A stretch of 64,000 nt of DNA from Ignavibacteriales bacterium (GTDB lineage: Bacteria > Bacteroidota > Ignavibacteria > Ignavibacteriales > Melioribacteraceae): contig JAPLFF010000003.1 in assembly GCA_026390775.1 (NCBI GenBank), positions 62,001 through 126,000 on the forward strand. Reading direction: 5' to 3'. Both the position numbers and the translations under genes were made by a program. Below the pieces are notes generated by a model that was not told the origin of the DNA, made no database searches, and worked only from the letters and a program-made list of their open reading frames with translations. Every line of letters starts with the position of its first letter. Within the stretch, counting starts at the first letter, position 1. Positions 8,837 to 18,071 of this stretch are shown one piece after another.

Positions 8837-9901
8837 ATGAAAAGATTTAGAAGCATTTTCATACTCACTATATTCCTATTAATACCTCTAACAACGAGAG
8901 CTCAAAATTCTATCAACCTAACAATTTTGGCTGGCTTAAATACAATTGATTTTGCAGCATTCACTTTTACTAATAATCTTTCCGGAGCACCACGCATTTT
9001 TCACGTAGAAATCCAAACAACACCACCGGGTAAGCAGGTAATGGTTGGAGGTAATTTGGCATGGAAGAAAAATGAAAGTTCTGGGTTTGTAAGTCTTGTA
9101 AATAATTTTAAAACAAAACTATTTTCTGCAATTAGTTTTTTCAATGATGAATTAGGAAATTCAACTATTCTGATTGATCATGTTGATGCCAACAGTAGTG
9201 TTATTACAGAAAATTTTAAAATGGGTAAACCAACTGGTATCTATAGAATCCAACTTTACCTTTATGACGAGCGTAATAATCAAATAAGTGAAACTCATCA
9301 GGATATTTCATTCCTTAATCCGGCACCAACAATTTCTATACTTTCACCACAGGAAAATAGTTCGTTTGATGTAGGAAATGTACAAGCGCAGTGGACACCT
9401 GTTCAAGGAGCGGCATATTATACTGTCCGGGCAAATGCATTACAAACGGCATTTCAAAGTGCTGAGGAAGCATTAAATGCCGGCAATCCACTAATTAATG
9501 ATAAGGATGTTGGTAAAATTGAAACTGTTAATCTTAGTACTCTTTTAGACCGTCAGTGGGTTGGCGGTCAGCGGATTGCACTTGCTATCACAGCATACGT
9601 TATAGGACCAGGTGGAGGAAGTTCTCTTAGAAGTACTCCGGTGATTTTCAATTTGAATGAATCCGGAAAAAATTCAAATGCTGTCATGAATCCAGATTTA
9701 GTTCGTCTTGGAAATCTATTATCGGGTAGGGTTAATCAAGATTTTGTGAACAAGCTTATTAATGGACAAATTCCCGCTGAACAAATTCAATTTACTGATG
9801 ATAAAAATGCAACAATCAGTTTTTCAGATTTCTTGCAAATTCTTTCTTTTTGGGAATTGCATTCTGAATCTATTATATCAGTCAATTACCAGGCTAAATA
9901 A
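8837..9901 (+). CDS. Secreted protein of unknown function, first gene of a FecR/CHASE2-cyclase cluster
   Basis: The 354 residues start with a clear Sec signal peptide ending near TTRAQ. A beta-rich region follows. About residues 165-260 look like an Fn3/Ig-type sandwich introduced by TISILSPQENSSFDVGNVQAQW and VQGAAYYTVRA. The C-terminal 80 residues are helical and polar. I do not recognise a named family for the whole. It lies 17 bases upstream of the FecR gene, in one plus-strand cluster with a beta-barrel-like protein and a CHASE2-adenylate cyclase, so it probably works in the same envelope process. Confidence 0.75.
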   Translation: MKRFRSIFILTIFLLIPLTTRAQNSINLTILAGLNTIDFAAFTFTNNLSGAPRIFHVEIQTTPPGKQVMVGGNLAWKKNESSGFVSLVNNFKTKLFSAISFFNDELGNSTILIDHVDANSSVITENFKMGKPTGIYRIQLYLYDERNNQISETHQDISFLNPAPTISILSPQENSSFDVGNVQAQWTPVQGAAYYTVRANALQTAFQSAEEALNAGNPLINDKDVGKIETVNLSTLLDRQWVGGQRIALAITAYVIGPGGGSSLRSTPVIFNLNESGKNSNAVMNPDLVRLGNLLSGRVNQDFVNKLINGQIPAEQIQFTDDKNATISFSDFLQILSFWELHSESIISVNYQAK

Positions 9902-9918
9902 AAAAGGATGCTAAAATT

Positions 9919-10611
9919 ATGAGAGCAAAAAAATTAATATATGTATTTGTTCTACCGTTGTTATTCGGATTTGCATCCGATAAAAATTCTCTAAATCCAG
10001 GGGATACGCCAGTTGCATTGGTTAAAAAGATCTTTAAAAATGTTCAGTATGCAAAAAAAATAAATCAAGATCTCTGGGAAGAAGCAAAAACCGGATTACC
10101 GTTGAACAGTGGTGAAAGAGTCAAGACCGGTTCAAAATCAATAGCTTTGATTTTATTCACAGATGGATCAGGATTACTTACTGTTAGAGAAAATTCAATA
10201 CTAACCATCAATTCAAAACTTGAGAATAAAAAAATTAATAAAGATACTTTCATTGAAAAAGGAACGGTAAGTTTTGATGTGAATAAGCAGGAAGACGAAG
10301 AGTTTAAATTCACAACACCAACTGCAGTTGCTTCAATCCGAGGAACAACCGGATTATTTGATGTTGCCGAGAATGGCGAGTCAAAAATGATTTTGGAATC
10401 AGGTTCTGTTGAACTGTTAACAAAATCCGGGAAAAAAGTAACATTAACAACAGGTAATACAGTCGTTTTTGATTTGGCCGGTAATGCCAATGTTTATCCT
10501 TCTACAGATAATGATAAAAAGAAATTAGGACAAGCAAAATCTTTGAACACTAAAAAGGTAAAAATTCATACAAATTTTGGTGATGTTGAAGTTGAGTATT
10601 TCTCTGACTAG
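9919..10611 (+). CDS. FecR-domain periplasmic protein
   Basis: The 230-residue protein has an N-terminal hydrophobic signal (KKLIYVFVLPLLFGFAS) and a FecR domain at about residues 45-180: LNSGERVKTGSKSIALILFTDGSGLLTVRENSILTI, then TPTAVASIRGTTGLFDV and SGSVELLTKSGKKVTL. FecR domains of this stand-alone type occur beside CHASE2 cyclases and kinases and are thought to sense periplasmic signals; there is no nearby ECF sigma factor of the classical FecI-FecR kind. The two downstream genes follow on the same strand. Confidence 0.88.
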   Translation: MRAKKLIYVFVLPLLFGFASDKNSLNPGDTPVALVKKIFKNVQYAKKINQDLWEEAKTGLPLNSGERVKTGSKSIALILFTDGSGLLTVRENSILTINSKLENKKINKDTFIEKGTVSFDVNKQEDEEFKFTTPTAVASIRGTTGLFDVAENGESKMILESGSVELLTKSGKKVTLTTGNTVVFDLAGNANVYPSTDNDKKKLGQAKSLNTKKVKIHTNFGDVEVEYFSD

Positions 10612-10687
10612 GACAAATAAAGAGAATTATTAACAATGAATTCTTAACAAAAATCTTTTGGAATTTATCTGTGCGGAGAGAAATCAT

Positions 10688-13105
10688 ATGATGAAAGGAA
10701 AATATTATATAATAAAAATTCTACTTTGTGTTTTTTTATTCTCTTTTTTATTAACGAACGAATCATTCAGCCAGGTTAGTAATATAGTTTCTGCAGTCCG
10801 AATAGGTGATGCAAAAGAGAAGACGCCGCTTTCAATTTCGGCCGAACTCTTTACAGCAGAAAATATTTCTATTGTCAGTTTCATCTATAGATCATTCGGG
10901 CAAACGGAATTTAAGAAAACAGAAATGTTAATTGCGGGAAACACAGCATCAGTTACTATTCCGGCAGATGAAATACAACCGCCATATTTAGAATACTATT
11001 TATCAATCACACTTCGGAATGGTCCATCGCAAACGTATCCACTTGATATTGATAGAGGTGTCGCCCCGCTTCAAATTCCGGTATCAGCTTACTCTCAAAA
11101 AGATAAAGAGATTTTAATCCTTAGTCCTTCTGTAGGTGAAATACTCTCCGTTGATGAATTACTGATTTCAGTTTCGTTCATTAAAGCACCGGATAATATT
11201 GATGTAAACAAAACTAAAATTTATCTGAACAGTCAAGATGTTACTTCGTATGCGTTGATAGCCGGTGACCTGATAATTCTTAGTGGCGAAAATCTTTCGG
11301 GTACAATTGATCTTGGTGCAAAGCTATTAAAGATTGATGTTTATGATAAATCGGGAAATTTATATCACTCAATTTCAAGAAGTTTTCAAACAGTCTCTGC
11401 TGAAGTTGCAATGGAAGTAAGTTCCCGTTGGAAATATTTTGGTAACCTTAGGGGCGAATCTCGGAATGAAAATTTTAATTCCGCATCAACATGGTATAAT
11501 AATTTATCAGCCGATATCAATAGTTCTTATGATCAATGGAGATTTAGCGGCAATGCATACTTAACTTCAGAAGAAAAAAGTTCTTCACAGCCATATAATA
11601 GATACTCAGCTACAGTTCAAGGTGGGGATTGGTTTGAACTAAAAGTTGGTGATGCATATCCGCGTTTTCCAAATTTAATTATGGATGGAAAAAGAGTTCG
11701 AGGTGTTACCGGAGCGATAAATTTAGGTTCATTTAATTTACAAGCATCATACGGTGAGACAGTGCGTGAAGTTGAAGGAACGGTGCTGCAGACTTACACA
11801 TCAAACAATGTTCCGTTAGGAACAGACATTATTAAAGTAAATCAATCAAAGTATGGTGCACCCTACGCAAGAGTTGATCTCGGTACTTTCAGCAGAAAAA
11901 TATTAGTAGTACGGCCATCTTTTGGCAGTGGGGAAAATTTTCAATTCGGGTTAAGCTATTTGCATTCGAAAGATGACCCCGGTTCCATTGCACTTGGTGC
12001 TCGTCCGCAAGAAAATATTACGCTTGGTTCTGACTTGATGTTCGCATTTGACAATCAAAATATTTTATTTACATCTCAAGCAGCTGTAAGTATTCTTAAT
12101 AAAGATATTTCAACTGGCAATTTAACCGATGCACAAATTGATTCCGTTTTTGGTGCGAATAGTACTTATGATATTAAATCCAGTACAGTTAAAAATATAC
12201 GCGACATAATTGGAAAGTTTATTACAGTGAATCAATATTTAGGGCCATGGAATCCGCAAGAATTTTCTTCACTTGCTGCCGAAGCAGCCTTATCGTTGAA
12301 TTATTTCGATAATAATTTACGCGCCTCATATATCTATCGTGGAAATGAGTATCAATCATTCGGGCAATCATTTTTACGCACAGATGTTAAAGGAATTAAT
12401 CTTGTTGATAGATTCCGAATGCTTGATAATAAACTTTTTGTTTCCTTTGGTTATGAAAGCTTAAATGATAATCTTCAAAAAACAAAACCGGCTACTACAA
12501 CATTCCAAACAACAAGTATATCGGTTTCATATTTCCCACGAATGGATTTCCCTAATATCACGCTCGGCTTTAACCGCTATGATAATAATAATGATTTAGT
12601 ACTTGCAGACTCGGCGAAAAACCGAATCGCTCTAAATGCTGTTGGTGATATAACAAATAGATTTTTACTTCAATTCTCTTACGATTTTAATTATATAGTA
12701 AAACAAAGTGCATCATTGTCGTTCACGACTTCAAACAGAATTGATAATAGTATTTCGCATTTAGATTCAAAATTTAATTCAGGTTCATTAACCTTAAATA
12801 GTTATTGGGATCAACAGTTGACTTCACTCTTTGGTGTGGTTTATAGTTCTAGTTCAATCGCGGGTATTCCATTTAATTATTTTACTCTTACACTTGGTGG
12901 ACGATATAGAATGCTTGAAAATAAATTATTGCTTTCTGCTACACTAAGTCCAAGCTTTGGAGATTTTAAAAGACAAGCAGTTGAGTTCACAGCTGATTAC
13001 AACATATTATTGAATTTGAATTTAATGTTCCAGATGAGATTATACAGGATCCCAGGTGCTTCAACAAATTCTATTATCGGATTAGTTACACGTCTCACTA
13101 TATAA
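10688..13105 (+). CDS. Large outer-membrane beta-barrel-like protein
   Basis: About 805 residues. The start is the ATG with GCGGAGAG eight bases upstream; the longer frame begins at an unsupported TTG. A signal peptide (IIKILLCVFLFSFLLTNESFSQ) leads into two Ig-like beta domains (about 30-240, with LQIPVSAYSQKDKEILILSPSVGEIL between them). A long C-terminal half (about 250-805) then shows alternating polar and aromatic strands (WRFSGNAYLTS, NIRASYIYRGNEYQSF-type repeats), as in outer-membrane barrels. The family is not recognised. The gene lies between the FecR gene and the cyclase gene, 15 bases before the latter. Confidence 0.75.
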   Translation: MMKGKYYIIKILLCVFLFSFLLTNESFSQVSNIVSAVRIGDAKEKTPLSISAELFTAENISIVSFIYRSFGQTEFKKTEMLIAGNTASVTIPADEIQPPYLEYYLSITLRNGPSQTYPLDIDRGVAPLQIPVSAYSQKDKEILILSPSVGEILSVDELLISVSFIKAPDNIDVNKTKIYLNSQDVTSYALIAGDLIILSGENLSGTIDLGAKLLKIDVYDKSGNLYHSISRSFQTVSAEVAMEVSSRWKYFGNLRGESRNENFNSASTWYNNLSADINSSYDQWRFSGNAYLTSEEKSSSQPYNRYSATVQGGDWFELKVGDAYPRFPNLIMDGKRVRGVTGAINLGSFNLQASYGETVREVEGTVLQTYTSNNVPLGTDIIKVNQSKYGAPYARVDLGTFSRKILVVRPSFGSGENFQFGLSYLHSKDDPGSIALGARPQENITLGSDLMFAFDNQNILFTSQAAVSILNKDISTGNLTDAQIDSVFGANSTYDIKSSTVKNIRDIIGKFITVNQYLGPWNPQEFSSLAAEAALSLNYFDNNLRASYIYRGNEYQSFGQSFLRTDVKGINLVDRFRMLDNKLFVSFGYESLNDNLQKTKPATTTFQTTSISVSYFPRMDFPNITLGFNRYDNNNDLVLADSAKNRIALNAVGDITNRFLLQFSYDFNYIVKQSASLSFTTSNRIDNSISHLDSKFNSGSLTLNSYWDQQLTSLFGVVYSSSSIAGIPFNYFTLTLGGRYRMLENKLLLSATLSPSFGDFKRQAVEFTADYNILLNLNLMFQMRLYRIPGASTNSIIGLVTRLTI

Positions 13106-13120
13106 CATGAAATTTTTCTT

Positions 13121-15367
13121 ATGAAGAGCAGTGCAGGTAAAAAGAAAGATTTTTTCAAAAAAAATCTAGTTGTACTTGGTGCTGCTCTTTTCACTATTAT
13201 TCTCACTCAAGATTATGTCTTTACTTTCGCTCCTCTAAAAGAACTTGAACTGAAATTAATTGATACGCGTTTTTCAAAGAGAGGACCTATAGAAATAAAA
13301 GATTCTTCAAAAGTTATCATCGTAGAAATTACACAAGAAACCTACAATCAAATTCCACCTCCCAATAATAAAGCACCTTTACCTCGATCAATTTATGCGA
13401 AGGCAATTGAGAATCTTACTAAAGCTGGTGCTAAAGCAATTGGAGTTGATCTTATAATGTCGGATGCAGATAGATATTCTGTAATGAATGATACTATGTT
13501 GATGCAAGCGATAAAAAAATCCGGCAAAGTTGTTGTTGCCGGAAAGATTGATGAAGTACGAGAAAGTCAGATTCAAGAGGGTAAAAATTATTCTTTACAA
13601 AATTTTACAGATTCGAGCTACAATAGAATTCAATACAACTACGAAAACATTTTCTATGATGCAGATAGTTCTTTAGGAATTGTACAAATGCCTCCCGACT
13701 TTGATGGAGTTTATCGTAGGTACATGCCTTTTAGAAAAACAGCAATTACTAGAAAAAAGATTCCAAGTTTTGGTTTTGCATTAGTCAATAAGTATTTAGG
13801 ATTGAAAGGTACAGACACTGCTAAAATTGATAATAATTTTTTCATCTTAGGTAATAAAAGAATACCAAAGTTTGACCAGACAAGTGTACTCATTAATATT
13901 TATGGGTCAAGCCGAACATTCCCACATATTAAACTTATGGATGTACTTGATGATAAAGAGTTTAAGACTAAAGATGAGATCGATTTTGATACTGATATAA
14001 ACTCATGGGATGAGATGATGTCTGATTCTGTTTATCGAAATAAGTTCAAAGATAAAATTGCTATCATCGGTTCAACTATGCCGGAAGATAAAGATGTTAT
14101 AGCATCTGCATTTGCGAAAGGTGAAAGAAAAGGTGATAATCAAATTAATGGTGTTGAATACCATGCAAATATTATCCAGAATATTCTAAGCAACAATTAT
14201 CTTTACCCTCAATCGAAAGAAAGCGAACTTCTCGTTATCCTTTTTCTTACTACGATATCATTTTACATCTCATCATTCATTAGAAAAATAAAACTAAGAA
14301 TTGGTTTCTTGGTTGAAGTTATCAACTTTATTTTCGTTTTATTTTTTATTTATGGAATTTATGAATTAAGTATTTTTCTTTTCATACACGACAAATTAGT
14401 AATTGCAATTGTAAGTCCTTCTCTTGCTGTAGTAGTTGGATATTTTTTCAGCACCGCATATCATTTCTTGCGGGAACGCCAGCAGAATGTTATCATAAAA
14501 GGAATGTTCAGTCAATATGTAAGCAAAGAAGTAGTTAATCAGCTAATAATTGATCCTGACAAATTACGTTTAGGTGGAGAAAGAAAAAATCTTTCCGTTT
14601 TATTCAGTGATATAGCTGGATTCACAACATTTGCAGAAAAAAAACAGCCGGAAGAACTTGTAAGTTTTATAAATGAATTCTTAAATGCAATGACTGAAAT
14701 AATTTTAAGTCATAACGGAACACTTGATAAATATCTTGGTGATGCAGTTATGGCTTTTTGGGGTGCGCCTGTTGAAGTCAAAGATCATGCATATAAGGCA
14801 TGTGTTACTGCTTTACAGATGCAAGAAAAATTAGTTGAGATGAGAGAGAAGTGGACAAGTTCTGGTGGAACTCCCATTCGAATACGAATCGGTATTAATA
14901 CCGGTGATGTTATCGTCGGGAATATTGGCGGAGAGAAACGTTTTGACTATACTGTTCTTGGCGACAATGTTAATTTAGCATCACGGCTTGAAGGAGCTAA
15001 TAAAGAATATGGAACTAATATCATGATCAGCGATACGACTTATGATTGCTGTAAAGATAAAATTCTTGCAAGAGAATTAGATGTAATTCTTGTTAAAGGA
15101 AAGAACAAACCGACTAAAGTTTATGAATTGATTAGTGTTGTTGGCGATAAAAAAGCAGAAGAAGCAGTTGAGAAGATGGATTTTTATTTTCAAGCATTGG
15201 AATTGTATAGGCAAAAAAGTTTTGAACCAGCACTTGATTACTTTAAAAGATCATGTGAAAAATTAGGAGATTATCCTTCTAAAGTTTATATACAACGGTG
15301 TGAGTTCTATCTGAAATATCCGCCTGATAAAAATTGGGATGGTGTATTTGAAATGAAAAATAAATAA
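13121..15367 (+). CDS. CHASE2-domain class III adenylate/guanylate cyclase
   Basis: The 748-residue protein has an N-terminal membrane segment (VLGAALFTIILTQDYVFTF) and a large extracytoplasmic CHASE2 sensor (about 40-360, with SKVIIVEITQETY and KAIGVDLIMSD). About three membrane helices follow (370-450), then a cyclase domain (about 485-680). The metal-binding Asp residues sit in LFSDIAGFTTF and YLGDAVMAFWG, and IRIGINTGDVIVGNIGGEKRFDYTVLGDNVNLASRLE is diagnostic. A short TPR-like tail ends it. It should make cAMP (or cGMP) in response to a periplasmic signal. The FecR and barrel genes upstream probably provide that signal (inference). Confidence 0.93.
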   Translation: MKSSAGKKKDFFKKNLVVLGAALFTIILTQDYVFTFAPLKELELKLIDTRFSKRGPIEIKDSSKVIIVEITQETYNQIPPPNNKAPLPRSIYAKAIENLTKAGAKAIGVDLIMSDADRYSVMNDTMLMQAIKKSGKVVVAGKIDEVRESQIQEGKNYSLQNFTDSSYNRIQYNYENIFYDADSSLGIVQMPPDFDGVYRRYMPFRKTAITRKKIPSFGFALVNKYLGLKGTDTAKIDNNFFILGNKRIPKFDQTSVLINIYGSSRTFPHIKLMDVLDDKEFKTKDEIDFDTDINSWDEMMSDSVYRNKFKDKIAIIGSTMPEDKDVIASAFAKGERKGDNQINGVEYHANIIQNILSNNYLYPQSKESELLVILFLTTISFYISSFIRKIKLRIGFLVEVINFIFVLFFIYGIYELSIFLFIHDKLVIAIVSPSLAVVVGYFFSTAYHFLRERQQNVIIKGMFSQYVSKEVVNQLIIDPDKLRLGGERKNLSVLFSDIAGFTTFAEKKQPEELVSFINEFLNAMTEIILSHNGTLDKYLGDAVMAFWGAPVEVKDHAYKACVTALQMQEKLVEMREKWTSSGGTPIRIRIGINTGDVIVGNIGGEKRFDYTVLGDNVNLASRLEGANKEYGTNIMISDTTYDCCKDKILARELDVILVKGKNKPTKVYELISVVGDKKAEEAVEKMDFYFQALELYRQKSFEPALDYFKRSCEKLGDYPSKVYIQRCEFYLKYPPDKNWDGVFEMKNK

Positions 15368-15370
15368 GAA

Positions 15371-16453
15371 CTATTTCTGAGCACGTTTAATATTGTACAG
15401 CGCCGCCAACAAGAAAATAAAATTTGCCATCCATGCAGTTGTTAACGGATTCAATTGCCCGCTCTTTCCAAATGCCTGACTAACTTTCATAAATACTAAA
15501 TAAATAAAAGTGATCAGCAAATTAATTCCGAATTGAATTGCCAATCCGCCGCGTCTTCTATTTGCGGAAATAGAAAGTCCGAAAAGAACAACAACAACAC
15601 TTGCAAACGCAAAAGCAATACGCGATTCATATTCAATGAAAATCGCTGTCGGATCATTTCCTGTCCTGTCCTGTTCATCTCCGTAATCTTTTAATTCTGA
15701 AAGTGTCATCTCTTCGGGTTTACGTTGTTTTTTTATAACATCTTCAGGTTTAAAGTTTAATTGTCTGAATTCTTTCACCAGAAACTTTTCATCTGATTCA
15801 GTCGTATCACTGAATATTCTTGTTATACCATCGTAAGCAAACCAGCTGCTTTTAGTTGAATCGTAGATCATTCTAAATGCATCTGTGCGTGAAATTAATT
15901 TTGTTCTGTCTTTGTCGCTAAATTCTTGAATGCTAATTTGATTCGCTTGCTTCTGCGAGAGATCATAGTTATTAATTGAAACAATTTTTGTTTTTGTGTC
16001 TTGAAAAAAAATGTTACTTCCTAAATAAACTAAATCTTTCTTCATATAATTCTGTTCAATGAAAACTTTTTGCTTATTTGCAATCGGGACTAAATAACCA
16101 CCGAAGTAAACAGAAAAAATACTTATTACTATTGTAGTTATAATAAATGGAGTCATAAATCTATAAAGACTGATTCCGCTTGCTTTGATTGCTGTAAGTT
16201 CGTTTTGATTTGTCATTTTACCTGCCGTAAATAAGCTTGCAAGTAGAACTGCAATAGGAGTTATCAATCGAACCATTTCCGGAGTAAAAACAAAATAGTA
16301 CTGAAGGATCAAACTTGTAGGAACATTTTGATCAAGAAAATCATCAAGATTTTCCATCATATCAATCACAATAAAGATCAATGTGAAAGTAAGCAAACCA
16401 AAGAGGATTGACTGTAAAAATTGTTTAACAAGATATCTGTCAAGAATTTTCAT
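15371..16453 (-). CDS. lptG: LptF/LptG family permease (YjgP/YjgQ), second gene
   Basis: An inner-membrane permease of the lipopolysaccharide transporter LptB2FG, 360 residues. Three hydrophobic helices lie in the first 110 residues, with TPIAVLLASLFTAGKMTNQNELTAIKASGISLYRFM, the family's hallmark coupling-helix region. A periplasmic jelly-roll follows (about 130-260), then three C-terminal helices. It overlaps the preceding lptF-like gene by 14 bases. Which paralogue is LptF and which LptG cannot be settled by eye. Confidence 0.9.
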   Translation of the reverse strand: MKILDRYLVKQFLQSILFGLLTFTLIFIVIDMMENLDDFLDQNVPTSLILQYYFVFTPEMVRLITPIAVLLASLFTAGKMTNQNELTAIKASGISLYRFMTPFIITTIVISIFSVYFGGYLVPIANKQKVFIEQNYMKKDLVYLGSNIFFQDTKTKIVSINNYDLSQKQANQISIQEFSDKDRTKLISRTDAFRMIYDSTKSSWFAYDGITRIFSDTTESDEKFLVKEFRQLNFKPEDVIKKQRKPEEMTLSELKDYGDEQDRTGNDPTAIFIEYESRIAFAFASVVVVLFGLSISANRRRGGLAIQFGINLLITFIYLVFMKVSQAFGKSGQLNPLTTAWMANFIFLLAALYNIKRAQK

Positions 16454-17807
16454 CGTTCTCTTGTTGTGTTTTCCATGATTGCGGAATTAATTTAGTGATG
16501 AAATCAAAGCTTAGTGTAACTTTTTCTCGTGCACTTTTAATCATTAAAAATATTCCAAGAATACCAAGTAGTATATTTGCGCTCCAGATTCCCAAGAAAG
16601 GTGAAAGCAAACCGCGGTCTGCAAATTTTTCTCCACCGATAAGAAATGCCCAATAGACTAAAAAGAAAATTAAACTCATTCCTGCTGCCATTCCGAAACC
16701 GCCTCTTCTCATCATTGTTCCTAACGGGGCGCCGATCAATACAAAAACAATACATGCAAACGGAAGTGAATATTTTTTGTGAATCTCAACCCAATATTTG
16801 TCTATTTGATCATCATTATACTCAAGACTGTTTAATACATCAAGCATTGAACTTTCATCAGATCTAATTTTTTGTTGGGATTTAATAAAAATAAATTGTC
16901 CCGGAAAGATTGTTTGCGTTAAATTGGATCTTCCGTTTTTACTATCGGTAAGTGAAATAATTTTCGAATAATATTTCTTAAAATAATCTGCTCTTATAAC
17001 TTTGAGACTGTCAACTAAAACTTTTAATTTAGGGGCGCCTATTTCACGCTCGTAACGTTGTCCGCCCGGCGCTGACTGTTCAAAAGTAAATTGCTCTGCA
17101 GGCATTGCAATTTTGTGACGTTCAAATCTTAATCTTCTATAAGAATTTTGTTCCGTGTTATCAGATTCATGGATCTCGCCGTTCTTTAGATCCATTATTA
17201 ATTTTTTCTGATTCGCGGAAAAATAAATTTGTCCGGTTGATGCTGTTACTATATTAATTTTCGGACGATTGGAATAATCATAAATCGTTATTTGTTTTAG
17301 TTGATTGTTTGATTGATCAATTTCTCTAACTAGAATTGAATAGTTTGGAACTTCTTGAGAGAAAACTCCCGGTACAAGTGAAAGTGTTGGTTTTTTGCGT
17401 GAGATGTCTTCCAACAAAAGACGTGCAGCATGGTTGGCATCAGGATAAATATTATTATTAAAATATACTAGAAAAAGAGCAACGACAACACTTCCTACAA
17501 GCGGTGGTATCATCATTTTGTATAAACTAACCCCGGTTGCTTTTAAGATTGCTATCTCATTGTTCTGAGACATCGAACCGAATGCCATTAAAGTTGCGAT
17601 TAGAACAGCCATCGGTACTACAAGAGCAACAATCCATGCAAGACTGTAAGTTATCAATTGAATTATAACCCACGCACTCAATCCTTTACCGATAAGGCGA
17701 TCTGACATTTTTACTAAGTATTGCAATACGAAAATGAAGAGTAGAATCGAAACTGAAAATAGAAATGGGGTCAGATGATTTTTTAATATGTAGCGGATCA
17801 TGATCAT
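16440..17807 (-). CDS. lptF: LptF/LptG family permease (YjgP/YjgQ), first gene
   Basis: The 455-residue partner of the downstream permease. N-terminal helices carry VVPMAVLIATLMAFGSMSQNNEIAILKATGVSLYKMM, matching the coupling region of the paralogue. The periplasmic domain is larger (about 130-345), and three helices plus a cytoplasmic tail close the protein. Two Met codons two residues apart could both be the start. The pair moves LPS from the inner membrane to the Lpt bridge, which supports a diderm cell with LPS. Confidence 0.9.
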   Translation of the reverse strand: MIMIRYILKNHLTPFLFSVSILLFIFVLQYLVKMSDRLIGKGLSAWVIIQLITYSLAWIVALVVPMAVLIATLMAFGSMSQNNEIAILKATGVSLYKMMIPPLVGSVVVALFLVYFNNNIYPDANHAARLLLEDISRKKPTLSLVPGVFSQEVPNYSILVREIDQSNNQLKQITIYDYSNRPKINIVTASTGQIYFSANQKKLIMDLKNGEIHESDNTEQNSYRRLRFERHKIAMPAEQFTFEQSAPGGQRYEREIGAPKLKVLVDSLKVIRADYFKKYYSKIISLTDSKNGRSNLTQTIFPGQFIFIKSQQKIRSDESSMLDVLNSLEYNDDQIDKYWVEIHKKYSLPFACIVFVLIGAPLGTMMRRGGFGMAAGMSLIFFLVYWAFLIGGEKFADRGLLSPFLGIWSANILLGILGIFLMIKSAREKVTLSFDFITKLIPQSWKTQQENDENS

Positions 17808-17923
17808 TTTATTAGCTAAGCTTCACTGTTCTTTTGTTGACAAATTTACCATAATTAGGAAAGAAACCAAAGCGGGATAAAGTATTTGGTCTTATATAAC
17901 TGATGATATGAATGATTCTAAAT

Positions 17924-17985
17924 TGTATTCAACTGATACTTGCATCGAGAATTTATTTCATTTGGCATTATATCACTTGAATACA
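17924..17985. repeat. 15-bp inverted repeat in a divergent intergenic region
   Basis: TGTATTCAACTGATA is mirrored by TATCACTTGAATACA with one mismatch across a 32-base spacer, between the divergent lptF-like and M20 dipeptidase genes. It could be a two-half-site operator or the stem of a leader RNA. No T-tract follows, so it is not a terminator. The rest of this 264-base gap shows no gene. Confidence 0.5.
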
Positions 17986-18071
17986 GAGATTGTTAGGTGT
18001 AAATTTGATACGATAAGTTATGCTGTTATTTAATTGTTCATATTCATTTATATTATCTTAATGGAGGAATA

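Noticed and set aside
10065-10490. 141-codon minus-strand open frame opposite the FecR gene
   Set aside because: Shadow of a clearly coding plus-strand gene; no ribosome-binding site, no recognisable domain, and composition typical of an antisense frame.
9919-10611. Classical FecI-FecR iron-dicitrate regulation
   Set aside because: No ECF sigma factor or TonB-dependent receptor is adjacent; the neighbours point instead to a CHASE2 cyclase system.
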